Shown here: piece after piece, positions 41,046 through 50,425 of the stretch | Position numbering within the stretch: the stretch's first letter is position 1 | How the letters are laid out: every line of letters begins with the position of its first letter | Assembly: GCF_002386445.1 (NCBI RefSeq) | Contig: NZ_DGIR01000004.1 | Span: forward strand, 1 to 50,425 | Length of the DNA stretch: 50,425 bases | DNA from: Pseudomonas sp. UBA4617 | GTDB lineage: Bacteria; Pseudomonadota; Gammaproteobacteria; Pseudomonadales; Pseudomonadaceae | Direction: 5' to 3' | Made by a program: the position numbers and the translations under genes | Notes under the pieces: generated by a model | The model's input: the letters and a program-made list of their open reading frames with translations, nothing else | The model's database searches: none | What the model was told of the DNA's origin: nothing

Positions 41046-43121
41046 TCAGACCTGCTCGAGCATCAACCCGGAAATACGCCGAACCTTGCGTGCCACCGCT
41101 TCTTCGAAAATGCCCTGGCGCGGTTCGACCAGGCTGAAGCAGTGCTTGGCGCGGGTAATCCCGGTGTATATCAGCTCCTTGGTCAGCACTGGGTTCAGCG
41201 CTTCGGGCAGCACCAGGGCGGTGTGGCCGAACTCCGAGCCCTGCGACTTGTGCACGGTCATGGCGAATACCGTTTCCACCTCGTTCAACCGGCTGGGCAG
41301 GACGAAGCGTACCCCGCCGCTGCCGTCGTTGCGCGGGAAGGCCACGCGCAGCAGGGGCTCACCGTGCTCGTCCGGCAGGCGCAAGGCGATGCCGATGTCA
41401 CCGTTCATCAGGCCCAGGCCGTAATCGTTGCGCGTCACCAGCACCGGACGTCCTTCGTACCAGGGCTGTTGGTTGTCGATCAACCCGGCATTGTGCAGCA
41501 CCTGTGCCACCCGCTCGTTGAGGCCTTCGACGCCCCAGGCCCCGCGGCGTACCGCACACAGTAGCTGGAAGTCCTCGAAGCTGTGCAGCACTTTGCCTGC
41601 CCATTGCTCCCATGCAGGGTCATCAACGGCGGTATCGAGCGCCGGACGGTAGCGTCCGAGGGTACGCAGATAACCGCGGTAGCCCTGCGGGCCATCGCTG
41701 CCCCGGTCAAGGCCGTCGAGCAGCAGGCGGTCGAAGGCGCGGTCGTGCTCGTGCTTCAGGGCCAGGCTGTGCACGTCGGCAGGCGGCATGGCCAGCAGTT
41801 TACGCGCCGCATGCGCTTCCTGGCGGTTGACCAGCCGGGCCAGCTGGCCAATGCCGCTGCCCTCGCCGAAACGCCGTGAGAAGCGCAACATCACCACCTG
41901 CTGGGCTAGCGGGTGGCGCTGCTCGTCACCGGTCTTGAGGCCGCTGCCGGCCAGCGACTCGCCACCGACCTGTTCCAACCATGCCTGGGTCGCCGGTGAG
42001 TAACAGCCGTCTTCGGCGTCACGGCACAGGTCGCCCAGTACCGCGCCGGCTTCGACCGAGGCCAGTTGGTCCTTGTCACCCAGCAGCACCAGGCGCGCCC
42101 GTGGCGGCAGGGCATCGAGCAGGTTGGCCATCATTTCCAGGTCGATCATCGAGGCTTCGTCGACCACCAGCACGTCCAGGGGCAACGGGTTGCCGGCATG
42201 GTGGCGGAAGTGTCGCGAGCCTGGTCGGCTACCGAGCAGGCGGTGCACGGTGCTGACCTCGGTAGGGATCTGCCCGCGTACCTCGGCGCTGACCTGAAGG
42301 CGTTCGACTTGCTGGCCGATGGATTCGGTCAGGCGCGCCGCCGCCTTGCCGGTCGGCGCGGCCAGGCGAATGCGCAGCGGCCTGCCCTGCTCCACCGCCG
42401 GCGCCTGCAGCAAGGCCAACAGGCGTACCACGGTGGTCGTCTTGCCGGTACCGGGGCCGCCAGTAATGATGCTGAAGCCGGCGCGGGTGGCCAGGGCGCA
42501 GGCGAGCTTCTGCCAGTCGACCTGGCCCACTGGCACTCCCCCGTCGAACAGCTGCGCCAGACGAGCCGGCAAGTCGGCCGTTGCAGCGTCGGCCTGGGTC
42601 AGACGCTGACGCAGGATATGGTCGATGCGCCGCTCGTAATTCCAGTAGCGGCGCAGGTACAGGCGCTCGCCGCTGAGCACCAGCGGCCGCGCTTGCTGCC
42701 CTGGGGTATTGCCGGCAGCCACCAGGGCGCTGGCGGCAATCCGTTGGCGCCAGGCGTGCAGGTCGAGGTTGGCCAGCAATTGCGAGGGGAGCAGCAAGGG
42801 GCCAGTCAGGGCATCGCCTTCGGGCGGCAACGACAGCGCGAAGTCGGGCTCTGCCAGGGTTTGCTGCAAATCGAGGCAGACATGGCCATGGCCCAGCTGA
42901 TGGCTCGCCAGGGCAGCGGCCAGCAACAGCAAGGGATCGCTACCGGGAGCGCGCTCTTCCAGGAACAGCACGAACGCGCGGTCCAGGGCTCGCAACCAGC
43001 CGCGCTCCACCCAACGGTCGAGCAGTTGCAGCAGGTCAGCGCTGTCGTGTCGTGGCTTCAGGGCCAGCAAATGCTCGGCCTGCAGCGGGGTTGGCAACAG
43101 GTCGACTAGGCTGCGGCTCAT
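41046..43121 (-). CDS. recD: exodeoxyribonuclease V subunit alpha RecD
   Basis: This 691-residue superfamily 1B helicase is the fast 5'-to-3' motor of RecBCD, which processes double-strand ends. Walker A is GGPGTGKT (221-228); VVDEASMIDLEMM and TVHKSQGSEF are further helicase motifs. It follows recB with a 4-bp overlap. Length is longer than E. coli RecD (608), mostly in the N-terminal half. Confidence 0.95.
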   Translation of the reverse strand: MSRSLVDLLPTPLQAEHLLALKPRHDSADLLQLLDRWVERGWLRALDRAFVLFLEERAPGSDPLLLLAAALASHQLGHGHVCLDLQQTLAEPDFALSLPPEGDALTGPLLLPSQLLANLDLHAWRQRIAASALVAAGNTPGQQARPLVLSGERLYLRRYWNYERRIDHILRQRLTQADAATADLPARLAQLFDGGVPVGQVDWQKLACALATRAGFSIITGGPGTGKTTTVVRLLALLQAPAVEQGRPLRIRLAAPTGKAAARLTESIGQQVERLQVSAEVRGQIPTEVSTVHRLLGSRPGSRHFRHHAGNPLPLDVLVVDEASMIDLEMMANLLDALPPRARLVLLGDKDQLASVEAGAVLGDLCRDAEDGCYSPATQAWLEQVGGESLAGSGLKTGDEQRHPLAQQVVMLRFSRRFGEGSGIGQLARLVNRQEAHAARKLLAMPPADVHSLALKHEHDRAFDRLLLDGLDRGSDGPQGYRGYLRTLGRYRPALDTAVDDPAWEQWAGKVLHSFEDFQLLCAVRRGAWGVEGLNERVAQVLHNAGLIDNQQPWYEGRPVLVTRNDYGLGLMNGDIGIALRLPDEHGEPLLRVAFPRNDGSGGVRFVLPSRLNEVETVFAMTVHKSQGSEFGHTALVLPEALNPVLTKELIYTGITRAKHCFSLVEPRQGIFEEAVARKVRRISGLMLEQV

Positions 43122-46100
43122 ATCATGGCTCCGGCAAACAGGTCCTGCTGCATGGGCGGGTGCTCGCCGCGGAACAGCGCATCGAGGCTATCGATCAGCT
43201 CACGCGGCGGCTTGGTGTGGTACACACCGTGGCCGCTGCTGCTGGCACCGCGCAGGAAGATGAACAGAGCACCGCCGACATGGCGGTCGTAGTCATAATC
43301 GGGCAGACGCGCGCGCAGCTGGCGATGCAGGGCCAGCACGTACAGCACGTACTGCAGGTCGTAACGGTGTTCGAGAATGGCTTTCTCCATGGCCAGGCCA
43401 TCGTAGGCCTGGATGTCCGGGCCCAGCCAGTTGGACTTGTAATCGGCCACGTAGTAGCGCCCGTCCAGCTCGAACGCCAGGTCAATGAAGCCTTTGAACA
43501 TGCCGTTGAGCAAGGTTGGTTGCGCCGCCGGGCGCGCCAGGCCGGGGTGGGTATGGCGAGCCACCAGGCGGTCGAGCTGTTCGGCATCGACCTGACGGCT
43601 GGCGAACCAGAACTCCATTTCCACCTGATAGTGGCGCAATTGCCCAAGGGTCACGCTCAGGCCTTTGCCTGCCAACGGTAACGCCTCGCCCAGCAGGCGT
43701 TGCAGCCATTGGCTGAGGGTGGTGATCCAGCCGGTCCAGTCACGCCGGTTGCAGCGCTGGCCAACGGTTTCCTGGATCAGCTGCGGGTTGCCACTCACCT
43801 GGCTGAAGCCCTCACGGCCCGCCCACTCCAGCAAGCCGTGGAGAAAGGTGCCGGGGTTGGGCCCACGCGGGAAGCGGTGGATATCGCCACTGTCGGCCGG
43901 GACCTCACGCAACATCTGCGCATCGGCCCTTTCGTCGTCGAACAACTGCTGCGCCTGTGAGCTGTCGGCGCCGAGCGCCTGTTCGCCGATGCGCAGGGCG
44001 CTGTACGAGGCGATCCACCAATGCTCGGCCGCCGCACGGCGTGGCTTGCGTGCCGGCAGCAACTCCCGCGTGGCATGCGGCATGCGATACAGCTGCTGAT
44101 CCGCTTGCGGCAGGCCTGGGCAGCTGATGTGCGGGCTGGTTGCCGCCAGGGCCTGCAACCAGCTCCCCAGTTGCTCCGAGCCCGGCAAGGCGAGGCCGCC
44201 ACCGAGCAGGTAGCCGAACGCCGAACGGTGCAACTGCGAGCTTTTCTGATTGCCGCGCTTGAGGTCGGCAACGCCCAGCCAGCAGGCATGCTGGGCACGG
44301 GTCAGGGCCACGTAAAGCAGGCGCAGGTCCTCGGCCAGGCGCTCGTCATCGGCGCGCTCGATCTGTTCCGGGTCCGGCGTGAGGGTGAGATGAGCGTTAC
44401 CCAGGCTGTCATGCCAGGCCAGTGGCAGACGGCTGCCATCGACCGGTTTGCTGGTGCAGATGAACGGCAGATAGACCAAGGGGTATTCCAGGCCCTTGGA
44501 CTTGTGAATGGTCACCACCTTGACCAGTTGCTCGTCGCTCTCCAGGCGCAGGATCTGCTCCTCGCCGGCCTGGGCGGAACTGGCCAGGTGCTCGGCCAGA
44601 TGCCGAATCAGCGCCTGTTCGCCATCCAGTTCGCCAGCGGCCTGCTGCAGCAGCTCGGCCAGGTGCAGCAGGTTGGTCAGCACCCGCTCGCCATCACTGC
44701 GACGGATCAACGTGCGCGGCAACTGGAAGTCATGCAGCAGGTGCCGCAGCATTGGCAGCACGCCCTGGCGCTGCCAGATATCGCGGTAGCGGCGAAAACG
44801 CATGACCCAGGCTTCCCAGACGCGCTCGTCCTGGTTCAGCCGGTCCAGTGCCGCCAGCGACAGATTGAGAGTCAGGCTGGCCAGGGCCGCCTTGAGCAGG
44901 CGTTCCGAATCGGGTTCGGCGCAGGCCTTCAGCCAGGCCAGCAGGTCATGCGCTTCCTGAGCGGCGAACACCGAGTCCTTGTCGGACAGGTAGACGCTGC
45001 GCACCTCGCGCGCGGCCAGCTCGGCACGGATCATTTGCGCCTCGTGCCCATCACGGACCAGGATGGCAATGTCGGAGGGCAGGCACGGGCGCAATTCGCC
45101 CTCGGCATCACGGAAACCTGCACTGCCCTGCTGGCCGCCGTTGAGCAAGGCGACAATGTGGCTGGCGCAACTGGCGGCAAGCTGCTGGCGGTAGACGCTG
45201 CCGGAAACCGGTTCCTCGCTTTCCAATTGCCAACATTGCAGGGCTGCACAGGGCTCACCATCAATCAGGAATTGCTCGCCCCGGCCTTTGGCACGAACCT
45301 CGATGAACGGCAGCGGGTTGTCGTCAGCCTCGCGGAACAGGAACGCACCCCGCCCGGTTTCACGCGCCTCGGCCTGCAGGAACAGCTGATTGACCGCTGC
45401 GACCATGGCCTTGCTGGAGCGGTAGTTGGTATCCAGGCTGTGCAGGCGACCACTGGTGGCGCGGCGCGCAGCAAGGTAGGTGTAGATGTCGGCGCCACGG
45501 AAGGCATAGATCGCCTGCTTGGGGTCGCCGATCATGAACAGGCCGGTCTGATTGCGGTTTTCGCTGATCTGGTAGATGCGCTCGAAGATGCCGTACTGGA
45601 CCGGGTCGGTGTCCTGGAACTCGTCGATCAGGGCGACCGGGAACTGTTCGCGGATCAACCCGGCCAGGCGCTCGCCAGCCTCGCTGGCCAAGGCCTGCTG
45701 CAGGCGCATGAGCATGTCGTCGAAGCCCATTTCCGCACGCCGACGCTTTTCGACTTCGAAACGTGCCGATACCCAGCTGGCCGCATGCTCGAGCAAGGGT
45801 GCCTCCGGGCTCTCCAAAGCCTGCAACTGTTGTTGCAGGGCTTGCATGGCATCGAGTGCCGGGTGGGCAGGTGGCTCACCGGACTTCCACGCGTCAAGCA
45901 TGCCCGCCGGCGTCAGGCGGCTGAAGCCGCTGCCCAGCTCCAGCTCGACCAACTGCTCGTCAGCAGCCCAGGCGCAGAGCTTGTCGCACCAGGAATCAAA
46001 ATACTGCGCACGCATCTTGCGGCCGTCGACCTGCTTGGCGGCCACCGCAGCATGGCAGATCTGCCGCAGCTCCTCGGCCCATTGCGTCCACGGTGCCTTG

Positions 46101-46795
46101 AGCCGGGCCAACTGCTCGCCACGCTGCTGCAGCGACGCCTCGATCAGCGCCGCCGGTTCCAGCCCTTCCTGCTGGGCGCGCACCCGGCCGAACAGCGGGC
46201 GGATGCGCGACAGCAAGGCGTCAGGGCTACCCCAGTGGTTGCGCACCCAGGCCAGCGCATCGCCTTGCATGCCATAGCAGAAGCGCCGCCAGTAATCGCG
46301 CACCACTTGCGCCAACAAGTCGCTGTGGTCAGTTTCCAGGGTTTGGGTGAACAGGCTGCCGCTGTCGAAGGCGTGCTCGCGGAGCATGCGCTGACACCAG
46401 CCGTGGATGGTCGACACGGCAGCCTCATCCATCCACTGCACAGCGATTTCCAGGCGGCCGGCACAGCGCGGCCAGGCCTCTTCCGGGTAGTCATCACGCA
46501 ACTGATGCAACAGCGGATCAGCAGCTTGCAGTTCACCGCGGAAGAACCGCGCAGCTTCGCCCAGGCGGGCCCGGATGCGCTCGCGCAGCTCTTTGGTCGC
46601 GGCGTCGGTGAAGGTCACCACCAGGATCTGCGGGGGCAGCAGCTCGCGATCGAAGCCCTGCTCGCCGCCGTGGCCGAGGATCAGGCGCAGGTAAAGCGCC
46701 GAAATGGTGAACGTCTTGCCCGTGCCGGCGCTGGCCTCGATCAACTGGCTGCCATGCAGGGGGAATCTCAGTGCCAGGGGACGGTCCTGGGTCAT
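43118..46795 (-). CDS. recB: exodeoxyribonuclease V subunit beta RecB
   Basis: The 1225-residue subunit is a UvrD-type 3'-to-5' helicase fused to the C-terminal nuclease that loads RecA. Walker A ASAGTGKT is at 21-28; helicase motif II is DEFQDTD, and TIHKSKGLEYPLVYLPF is motif V. The nuclease motif ADYKSNWLG gives D1118 and K1120, equivalent to E. coli D1080 and K1082. The start MTQDRPLALRFPLHG overlaps the recC stop (ATGA). Confidence 0.97.
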   Translation of the reverse strand: MTQDRPLALRFPLHGSQLIEASAGTGKTFTISALYLRLILGHGGEQGFDRELLPPQILVVTFTDAATKELRERIRARLGEAARFFRGELQAADPLLHQLRDDYPEEAWPRCAGRLEIAVQWMDEAAVSTIHGWCQRMLREHAFDSGSLFTQTLETDHSDLLAQVVRDYWRRFCYGMQGDALAWVRNHWGSPDALLSRIRPLFGRVRAQQEGLEPAALIEASLQQRGEQLARLKAPWTQWAEELRQICHAAVAAKQVDGRKMRAQYFDSWCDKLCAWAADEQLVELELGSGFSRLTPAGMLDAWKSGEPPAHPALDAMQALQQQLQALESPEAPLLEHAASWVSARFEVEKRRRAEMGFDDMLMRLQQALASEAGERLAGLIREQFPVALIDEFQDTDPVQYGIFERIYQISENRNQTGLFMIGDPKQAIYAFRGADIYTYLAARRATSGRLHSLDTNYRSSKAMVAAVNQLFLQAEARETGRGAFLFREADDNPLPFIEVRAKGRGEQFLIDGEPCAALQCWQLESEEPVSGSVYRQQLAASCASHIVALLNGGQQGSAGFRDAEGELRPCLPSDIAILVRDGHEAQMIRAELAAREVRSVYLSDKDSVFAAQEAHDLLAWLKACAEPDSERLLKAALASLTLNLSLAALDRLNQDERVWEAWVMRFRRYRDIWQRQGVLPMLRHLLHDFQLPRTLIRRSDGERVLTNLLHLAELLQQAAGELDGEQALIRHLAEHLASSAQAGEEQILRLESDEQLVKVVTIHKSKGLEYPLVYLPFICTSKPVDGSRLPLAWHDSLGNAHLTLTPDPEQIERADDERLAEDLRLLYVALTRAQHACWLGVADLKRGNQKSSQLHRSAFGYLLGGGLALPGSEQLGSWLQALAATSPHISCPGLPQADQQLYRMPHATRELLPARKPRRAAAEHWWIASYSALRIGEQALGADSSQAQQLFDDERADAQMLREVPADSGDIHRFPRGPNPGTFLHGLLEWAGREGFSQVSGNPQLIQETVGQRCNRRDWTGWITTLSQWLQRLLGEALPLAGKGLSVTLGQLRHYQVEMEFWFASRQVDAEQLDRLVARHTHPGLARPAAQPTLLNGMFKGFIDLAFELDGRYYVADYKSNWLGPDIQAYDGLAMEKAILEHRYDLQYVLYVLALHRQLRARLPDYDYDRHVGGALFIFLRGASSSGHGVYHTKPPRELIDSLDALFRGEHPPMQQDLFAGAMI

Positions 46796-49700
46796 GCGCC
46801 TTTCTCCGGGTTGCCCAGGGTCTGCCAAGCGGCGTCGAACAAGGGGCGGTACAACGTTTCGCACCAGCCTTCGAAGGTTTCGTCAGCAGTGAGCGCGGCA
46901 AAGTCGCGGAACTGGCGGGCCTGGGCGACGCTTTCACTGCGCTCGCCGAAGCTGGTGCGCCCGTCGCCTTCGTAGGCGCGGGTTGCGGCGGCCAGGGCTT
47001 TGTCACTGTCGTCCTGGGCCAGCCAGGCGAATGCGGTCTTGGCCGCGACCGGCAATGGTGCGTTCATCCCCGCCTGACGGGCCACCAGCAAATCGCCCAG
47101 CAATTGCGCCGCCTGCGCCTGCGGCAATGGCGCAAGTAGCAGGGTCAGGTCGCTGGCCACCAGTGCGCTGTGATAGGAATAGCCCGCCGCGCAGGCGGCC
47201 AAGTGGTTGACCCAGGGCATGATCAGGCGGTGCCACTTGAGGGCATTGCGCCCCGCGCTGATGGTGTTGGGCACGGTCGAGATGCTCAGCAGGCTCTGGT
47301 CAGCCGCCTGGAATACCCGACCCAGCCAGCCTTCGAGGCGGTGCTGGCCATGCTCGAAATGCACCGGTAACGCGCCCTCGACCAGGTGCGGCCAACGCTG
47401 CAACAACTGGCGGTGGCGTTGCAGCAGGTCTGGCAGCGGCTCGATCAGCTCGCGCTGCAGCAACTCGCCGAAGCCTGCCAGTGGCAGCAGGCCACAGGCC
47501 TGCAGGCGCCGGGCCTGCACCTGCAGGGCCTGTTCGGGATTGTCCGGCTCGGCCAGCGCTGCGCCGAGCAGGCTTTCGCTCGCACCGTAGCGTTGCAGGG
47601 CATCGAGAACGAAGGGCTCTTCGTCCGGGGGCGGTGCCTCCAACGCTTCGAAGTACACTTTCAGGCGCTGGCTGAAGAAGTGCCGCACCGGGTGGCGCAG
47701 GAAGTCACCCAGCATGGGCAGGCTCAGGGCTTCATCGTTCTGATAGGGCGGCAGGCCGGGGTGGTCCAGCTCGTCTTCCTGCCCCTGCTGGTGCAGCACC
47801 TGCCATTCATGTGCAAAGCTGAACAGCGGGCTGCCTTTTTCGAAGTAGCGCGGGCTGAACGGTTGCAACGGGTGCTCCTGGGTCAGGGCATGCAGCAGTT
47901 GCTCGCCTGGCTCAGCTGGCTGCCCCTGCAGTTCATTGGCCAGATGCCAGCCGGCCGCGAGGTGGTCGCGTAGCTGGCCGATCAGTACCGAGGCCGGGCG
48001 CTCGCTGTTGTCACGGATGCTACGCCCGACCCAACTGACATAGAGCTGGTCGCGTGCCGAGAGCAGCGCTTCCAGCAGCAGGTAACGGTCATCCTCGCGA
48101 CGCGAGCGGTCGCCCGGGCGGTAGTCACTGGCCATCAGGTCAAAGTCCAGCGGTTGCTGGGTACGCGGGTAGTCGCCATCGTTCATGCCCAGCAGGCAGA
48201 CCACCCGGAACGGGATGGCGCGCATCGGCATCAGGGTGCAGAAGTTCACCGAACCGGCGAGGAAGCGCTGGGACAACTTGCCCTGGTCAAGGCCCGACAG
48301 CCAGGCTTCGCGTACGACAGTCAACGGCAGCGGGTCTTGCAGGCCAACGGCCTGGCATACCTCAAGCCAGCTATCGCGCAGATCCTGCAATTGCATCAGC
48401 AGAAACTCGTCACGCTCGCCCTCGGCCAGGAAGAATACCTGCAACAGGGCATGCAGGCGCTCTCCCCACTGACTGACCGTGGCAGGTTCGGACAAGGCCT
48501 GGCAGGCCACATCGAGGGCCTCGAGCAAGGCGGCCAGCGGGCCTATCAGTGCTGCATCCAGCCCACCGATTTCATCGTAGGGTTCGATGTCGTCGCAGGC
48601 TTCCCCCACGCCTACTGCGTAACCCAGCAGCATCCGCCGCAGGCCGAACCGCCAACTGTTCTGTTCCAGCCCGGCGGGTAACCCGAGGCTGGCCCGCTGC
48701 TCGGCATCGAGGCCCCAGCGGATGCCGGCGCCTTCGATCCAGCGGTGCAGCGTGGGCAGGTCGCTTTCGCGGATACCGAAACGGGCGCGGACGGCCGGCA
48801 CGTCCAACAGGTCCAGCACTTCGCTGACCGCGAAACGGCTGTCGGGCAGCTTGAGCAGGTGTTCGAGCGCAATCAGCAACGGCTCGCGGCCGCGTTGCCC
48901 CTGGTCGGTCAGGGTGAACGGGATATACCGCGGGTCGTTGCGCTGCAACTGGCCGAAAACGGCGCGTATGTGCGGCGCGTAGGTATCGATGGCCGGCAAC
49001 ATGACGATGACGTCACGAGGGCGCAGGGTAGGATCGGCACTGAAGCGGGCCAGCAACTGATCATGGAGTATCTCCACTTCCCGTTGCGGGCTGTGGGCAA
49101 TGTGGAAGCGGATCGAGCGATCCTGTACTGGGTCGACTGCCGGCCACAAGTCTCGGGTTTCGGTGAGCGGGCGCAGTTCGAGGATGTCGTCCTGCAACTG
49201 GTTGAGCAGCGTTGCAGGCGAGCCGTCGCTGAACAGGTCGATGCGGCCATCGCTGAACACACCCAGGTAACTGGCAGGGTCATCGTAACTGTCGAGCAAG
49301 TTGATATAGTCGCGGCCCTGTTTGCCCCAGGCAGCCAGCAGAGGGTGGGCATGTTGATGCAGCGACTGGTCGTCCAGTTGCAGGGGCATGCCTTGCTTGC
49401 GCTGCTGACGCTTGTACTGATGCCGCAGCAGGTCCTTGTCGGCAACAATATCGGCCCAGTGGTGGCGACATGGGTTGTGCACGCACAGCAACACTTGGCT
49501 GAAGCGTGCCAGGCCGGCCAGTGCCTCCAGGGCCTGGGCTGGCAACGAGGAGATGCCGAACACGATCACCCGGGGCGGTAACCCTGGCGGTGCCTGCTCC
49601 AGGCCGTTGATGCGTTCGAGGAAGCGCTGATGGACGCCGGCTCGGCTCTGCGCCATGCCCTGCTCGCCGACATCTTCAAGCAATGCCCGCCATAACTCGG

Positions 49701-50274
49701 CTTGCCAGCGGTTCCCCGGGGGCAACGGTTTGCGCTCGCCACGGGCGGTGTTGAGGATGTGCTCACCGGCAGCCCAGTCCTTAAGCCAGTCAGCGCGGTA
49801 GACCTGGTATTGGTCGAACAGGTCGGCCAGGCGTTCGGCAAGTTGGTAGCGCTTGCGCAGGTCGCTGTCGTCGACAAGGAAGCGCCGCAGCGGCTCGAAG
49901 TGGGGACGTTCGATCAAGGCCGGCAGCAGGCGCATCAGGCGCCAAGTCAGCGGTGCCTTGTCGAGCAGCGAAACCTGGGGAATCTCGTCGCGCCCCAGCA
50001 CGCTCCGGTACAGCTGCCACATGAAACTGCCTGGCAGTTGTACGTCGATTGCGGCAGCGATGCCGCAGCCGCCAAGGTCGTCTTCCAATGGGTCTTCAGC
50101 CAAGGCCAGTTTGAGCCATTGGGCGATGCCATTGCTTTGTACCAGGGCGATTTCATTTTCCAGCGGCGCCAGGGGATAGCGACGCATCCAGCTCACCACC
50201 AGGCTACGCAGGTCGTCGAGGCGGTTGCCATGGACGATCATGAAGCCGGGATGGAGGTGCTTGGTGCTGGGCAT
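46792..50274 (-). CDS. recC: exodeoxyribonuclease V subunit gamma RecC
   Basis: This 1160-residue subunit holds the RecBCD complex together, splits the duplex and recognises Chi. It begins MPSTKHLHPGFMIVHGNRLDDLR and shows the RecC pattern IALVQSNGIAQWLKLALAE, PFTLTDQGQRG and ETRDLWPAVDP through the chain, with helicase-like folds lacking catalytic residues. It is first in recCBD; 40 codons of open frame upstream are discarded as unrelated. The ribosome site is weak. Confidence 0.95.
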   Translation of the reverse strand: MPSTKHLHPGFMIVHGNRLDDLRSLVVSWMRRYPLAPLENEIALVQSNGIAQWLKLALAEDPLEDDLGGCGIAAAIDVQLPGSFMWQLYRSVLGRDEIPQVSLLDKAPLTWRLMRLLPALIERPHFEPLRRFLVDDSDLRKRYQLAERLADLFDQYQVYRADWLKDWAAGEHILNTARGERKPLPPGNRWQAELWRALLEDVGEQGMAQSRAGVHQRFLERINGLEQAPPGLPPRVIVFGISSLPAQALEALAGLARFSQVLLCVHNPCRHHWADIVADKDLLRHQYKRQQRKQGMPLQLDDQSLHQHAHPLLAAWGKQGRDYINLLDSYDDPASYLGVFSDGRIDLFSDGSPATLLNQLQDDILELRPLTETRDLWPAVDPVQDRSIRFHIAHSPQREVEILHDQLLARFSADPTLRPRDVIVMLPAIDTYAPHIRAVFGQLQRNDPRYIPFTLTDQGQRGREPLLIALEHLLKLPDSRFAVSEVLDLLDVPAVRARFGIRESDLPTLHRWIEGAGIRWGLDAEQRASLGLPAGLEQNSWRFGLRRMLLGYAVGVGEACDDIEPYDEIGGLDAALIGPLAALLEALDVACQALSEPATVSQWGERLHALLQVFFLAEGERDEFLLMQLQDLRDSWLEVCQAVGLQDPLPLTVVREAWLSGLDQGKLSQRFLAGSVNFCTLMPMRAIPFRVVCLLGMNDGDYPRTQQPLDFDLMASDYRPGDRSRREDDRYLLLEALLSARDQLYVSWVGRSIRDNSERPASVLIGQLRDHLAAGWHLANELQGQPAEPGEQLLHALTQEHPLQPFSPRYFEKGSPLFSFAHEWQVLHQQGQEDELDHPGLPPYQNDEALSLPMLGDFLRHPVRHFFSQRLKVYFEALEAPPPDEEPFVLDALQRYGASESLLGAALAEPDNPEQALQVQARRLQACGLLPLAGFGELLQRELIEPLPDLLQRHRQLLQRWPHLVEGALPVHFEHGQHRLEGWLGRVFQAADQSLLSISTVPNTISAGRNALKWHRLIMPWVNHLAACAAGYSYHSALVASDLTLLLAPLPQAQAAQLLGDLLVARQAGMNAPLPVAAKTAFAWLAQDDSDKALAAATRAYEGDGRTSFGERSESVAQARQFRDFAALTADETFEGWCETLYRPLFDAAWQTLGNPEKGA

Positions 50275-50337
50275 CGACAGGTCTCTGCAAGGCGCTGGTG
50301 GCTGAGGGGGAACGATATCACGCGAACAGAAAAGTGG

Positions 50338-50383
50338 CCTGGTGTCGCGACCGGTATGGGAGCATCCGCGCCCGCTCCCACAG
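50338..50383. repeat. REP-like element upstream of recC
   Basis: CCTGGTGTCGCGA (50338-50350) precedes a hairpin TGGGAGC (50357-50363) with GCTCCCA (50374-50380) and CAGG. It combines the two repeat cores found elsewhere in the window. It lies 64 bp upstream of recC. Confidence 0.6.
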
Positions 50384-50425
50384 GAACAGCGCATACCGCG
50401 GAAGTTTTTTGCGCCACAAAGACAA

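Noticed and set aside
44021..46975. 984-codon open frame opposite recB
   Set aside because: Antisense to a clear recB with intact helicase and nuclease motifs; composition is shadow-like.
1..50425. tRNA, rRNA, CRISPR arrays, insertion sequences or prophage genes
   Set aside because: I looked for direct-repeat spacer arrays, transposase motifs and tRNA-like cloverleaf ends and found none that I could support.

Overview
The window is high-GC, gene-dense Pseudomonas chromosome, most likely from the P. putida group. The evidence is the gene content and order: pcaHG, the HBM-type chemoreceptor McpS, the LuxR solo PpoR, cioAB, mmsAB, yfiRNB and recCBD in the arrangement I remember for P. putida KT2440, together with scattered REP elements of the 'GGGAGCGGGTTTACCCGCG' and 'GTAGGAGCGGCCTTGTGTCGCGA' types. 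I see no insertion sequence, prophage, CRISPR array, tRNA or rRNA. This looks like core genome rather than an island.

Layout. 1-9.7 kb: a carbon-starvation transporter with its small YbdD partner, a PilZ protein, an NCS2 purine/uracil-type permease behind a perfect 14-bp operator-like palindrome, radA, mscL, ferredoxin-NADP reductase, ppoR and rlmG. 9.7-16.5 kb: the cyanide-insensitive oxidase operon cioAB with a 51-residue DUF2474 gene, a perfect ANR box in its upstream region, an EntS-type MFS exporter, an AzgA-type purine permease and trmA. 16.5-21.3 kb: pcaHG with a PcaQ-type operator, a YpfJ-like zinc peptidase, and mcpS behind a FliA-like promoter. 21.3-26.9 kb: ggt, a LysR regulator, mdaB, a YgiN-like monooxygenase, and a TauE/LysR divergent pair.

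27.2-32.9 kb is the most interesting part. It is a tightly packed six-gene lipid operon related to E. coli ynbABCD: a CDP-alcohol phosphatidyltransferase, a hydrolase-methyltransferase fusion, a PAP2/dual-specificity phosphatase fusion, a small membrane protein, an acyltransferase and a CdsA-like cytidylyltransferase. It reads as a complete side pathway to an unidentified, possibly methylated, phospholipid.

33-41 kb: dmeRF, a predicted Co/Ni sensor and exporter with its operator; a cupin protein; a REP pair; mmsAB with a divergent LysR gene and a small tandem duplication at the mmsA stop codon; and the yfiRNB c-di-GMP signalling operon, whose three genes overlap by 4 bp. 41-50.4 kb: recC, recB and recD, also joined by 4-bp overlaps. 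Functions are assigned from motifs, length and gene order, without database searches.
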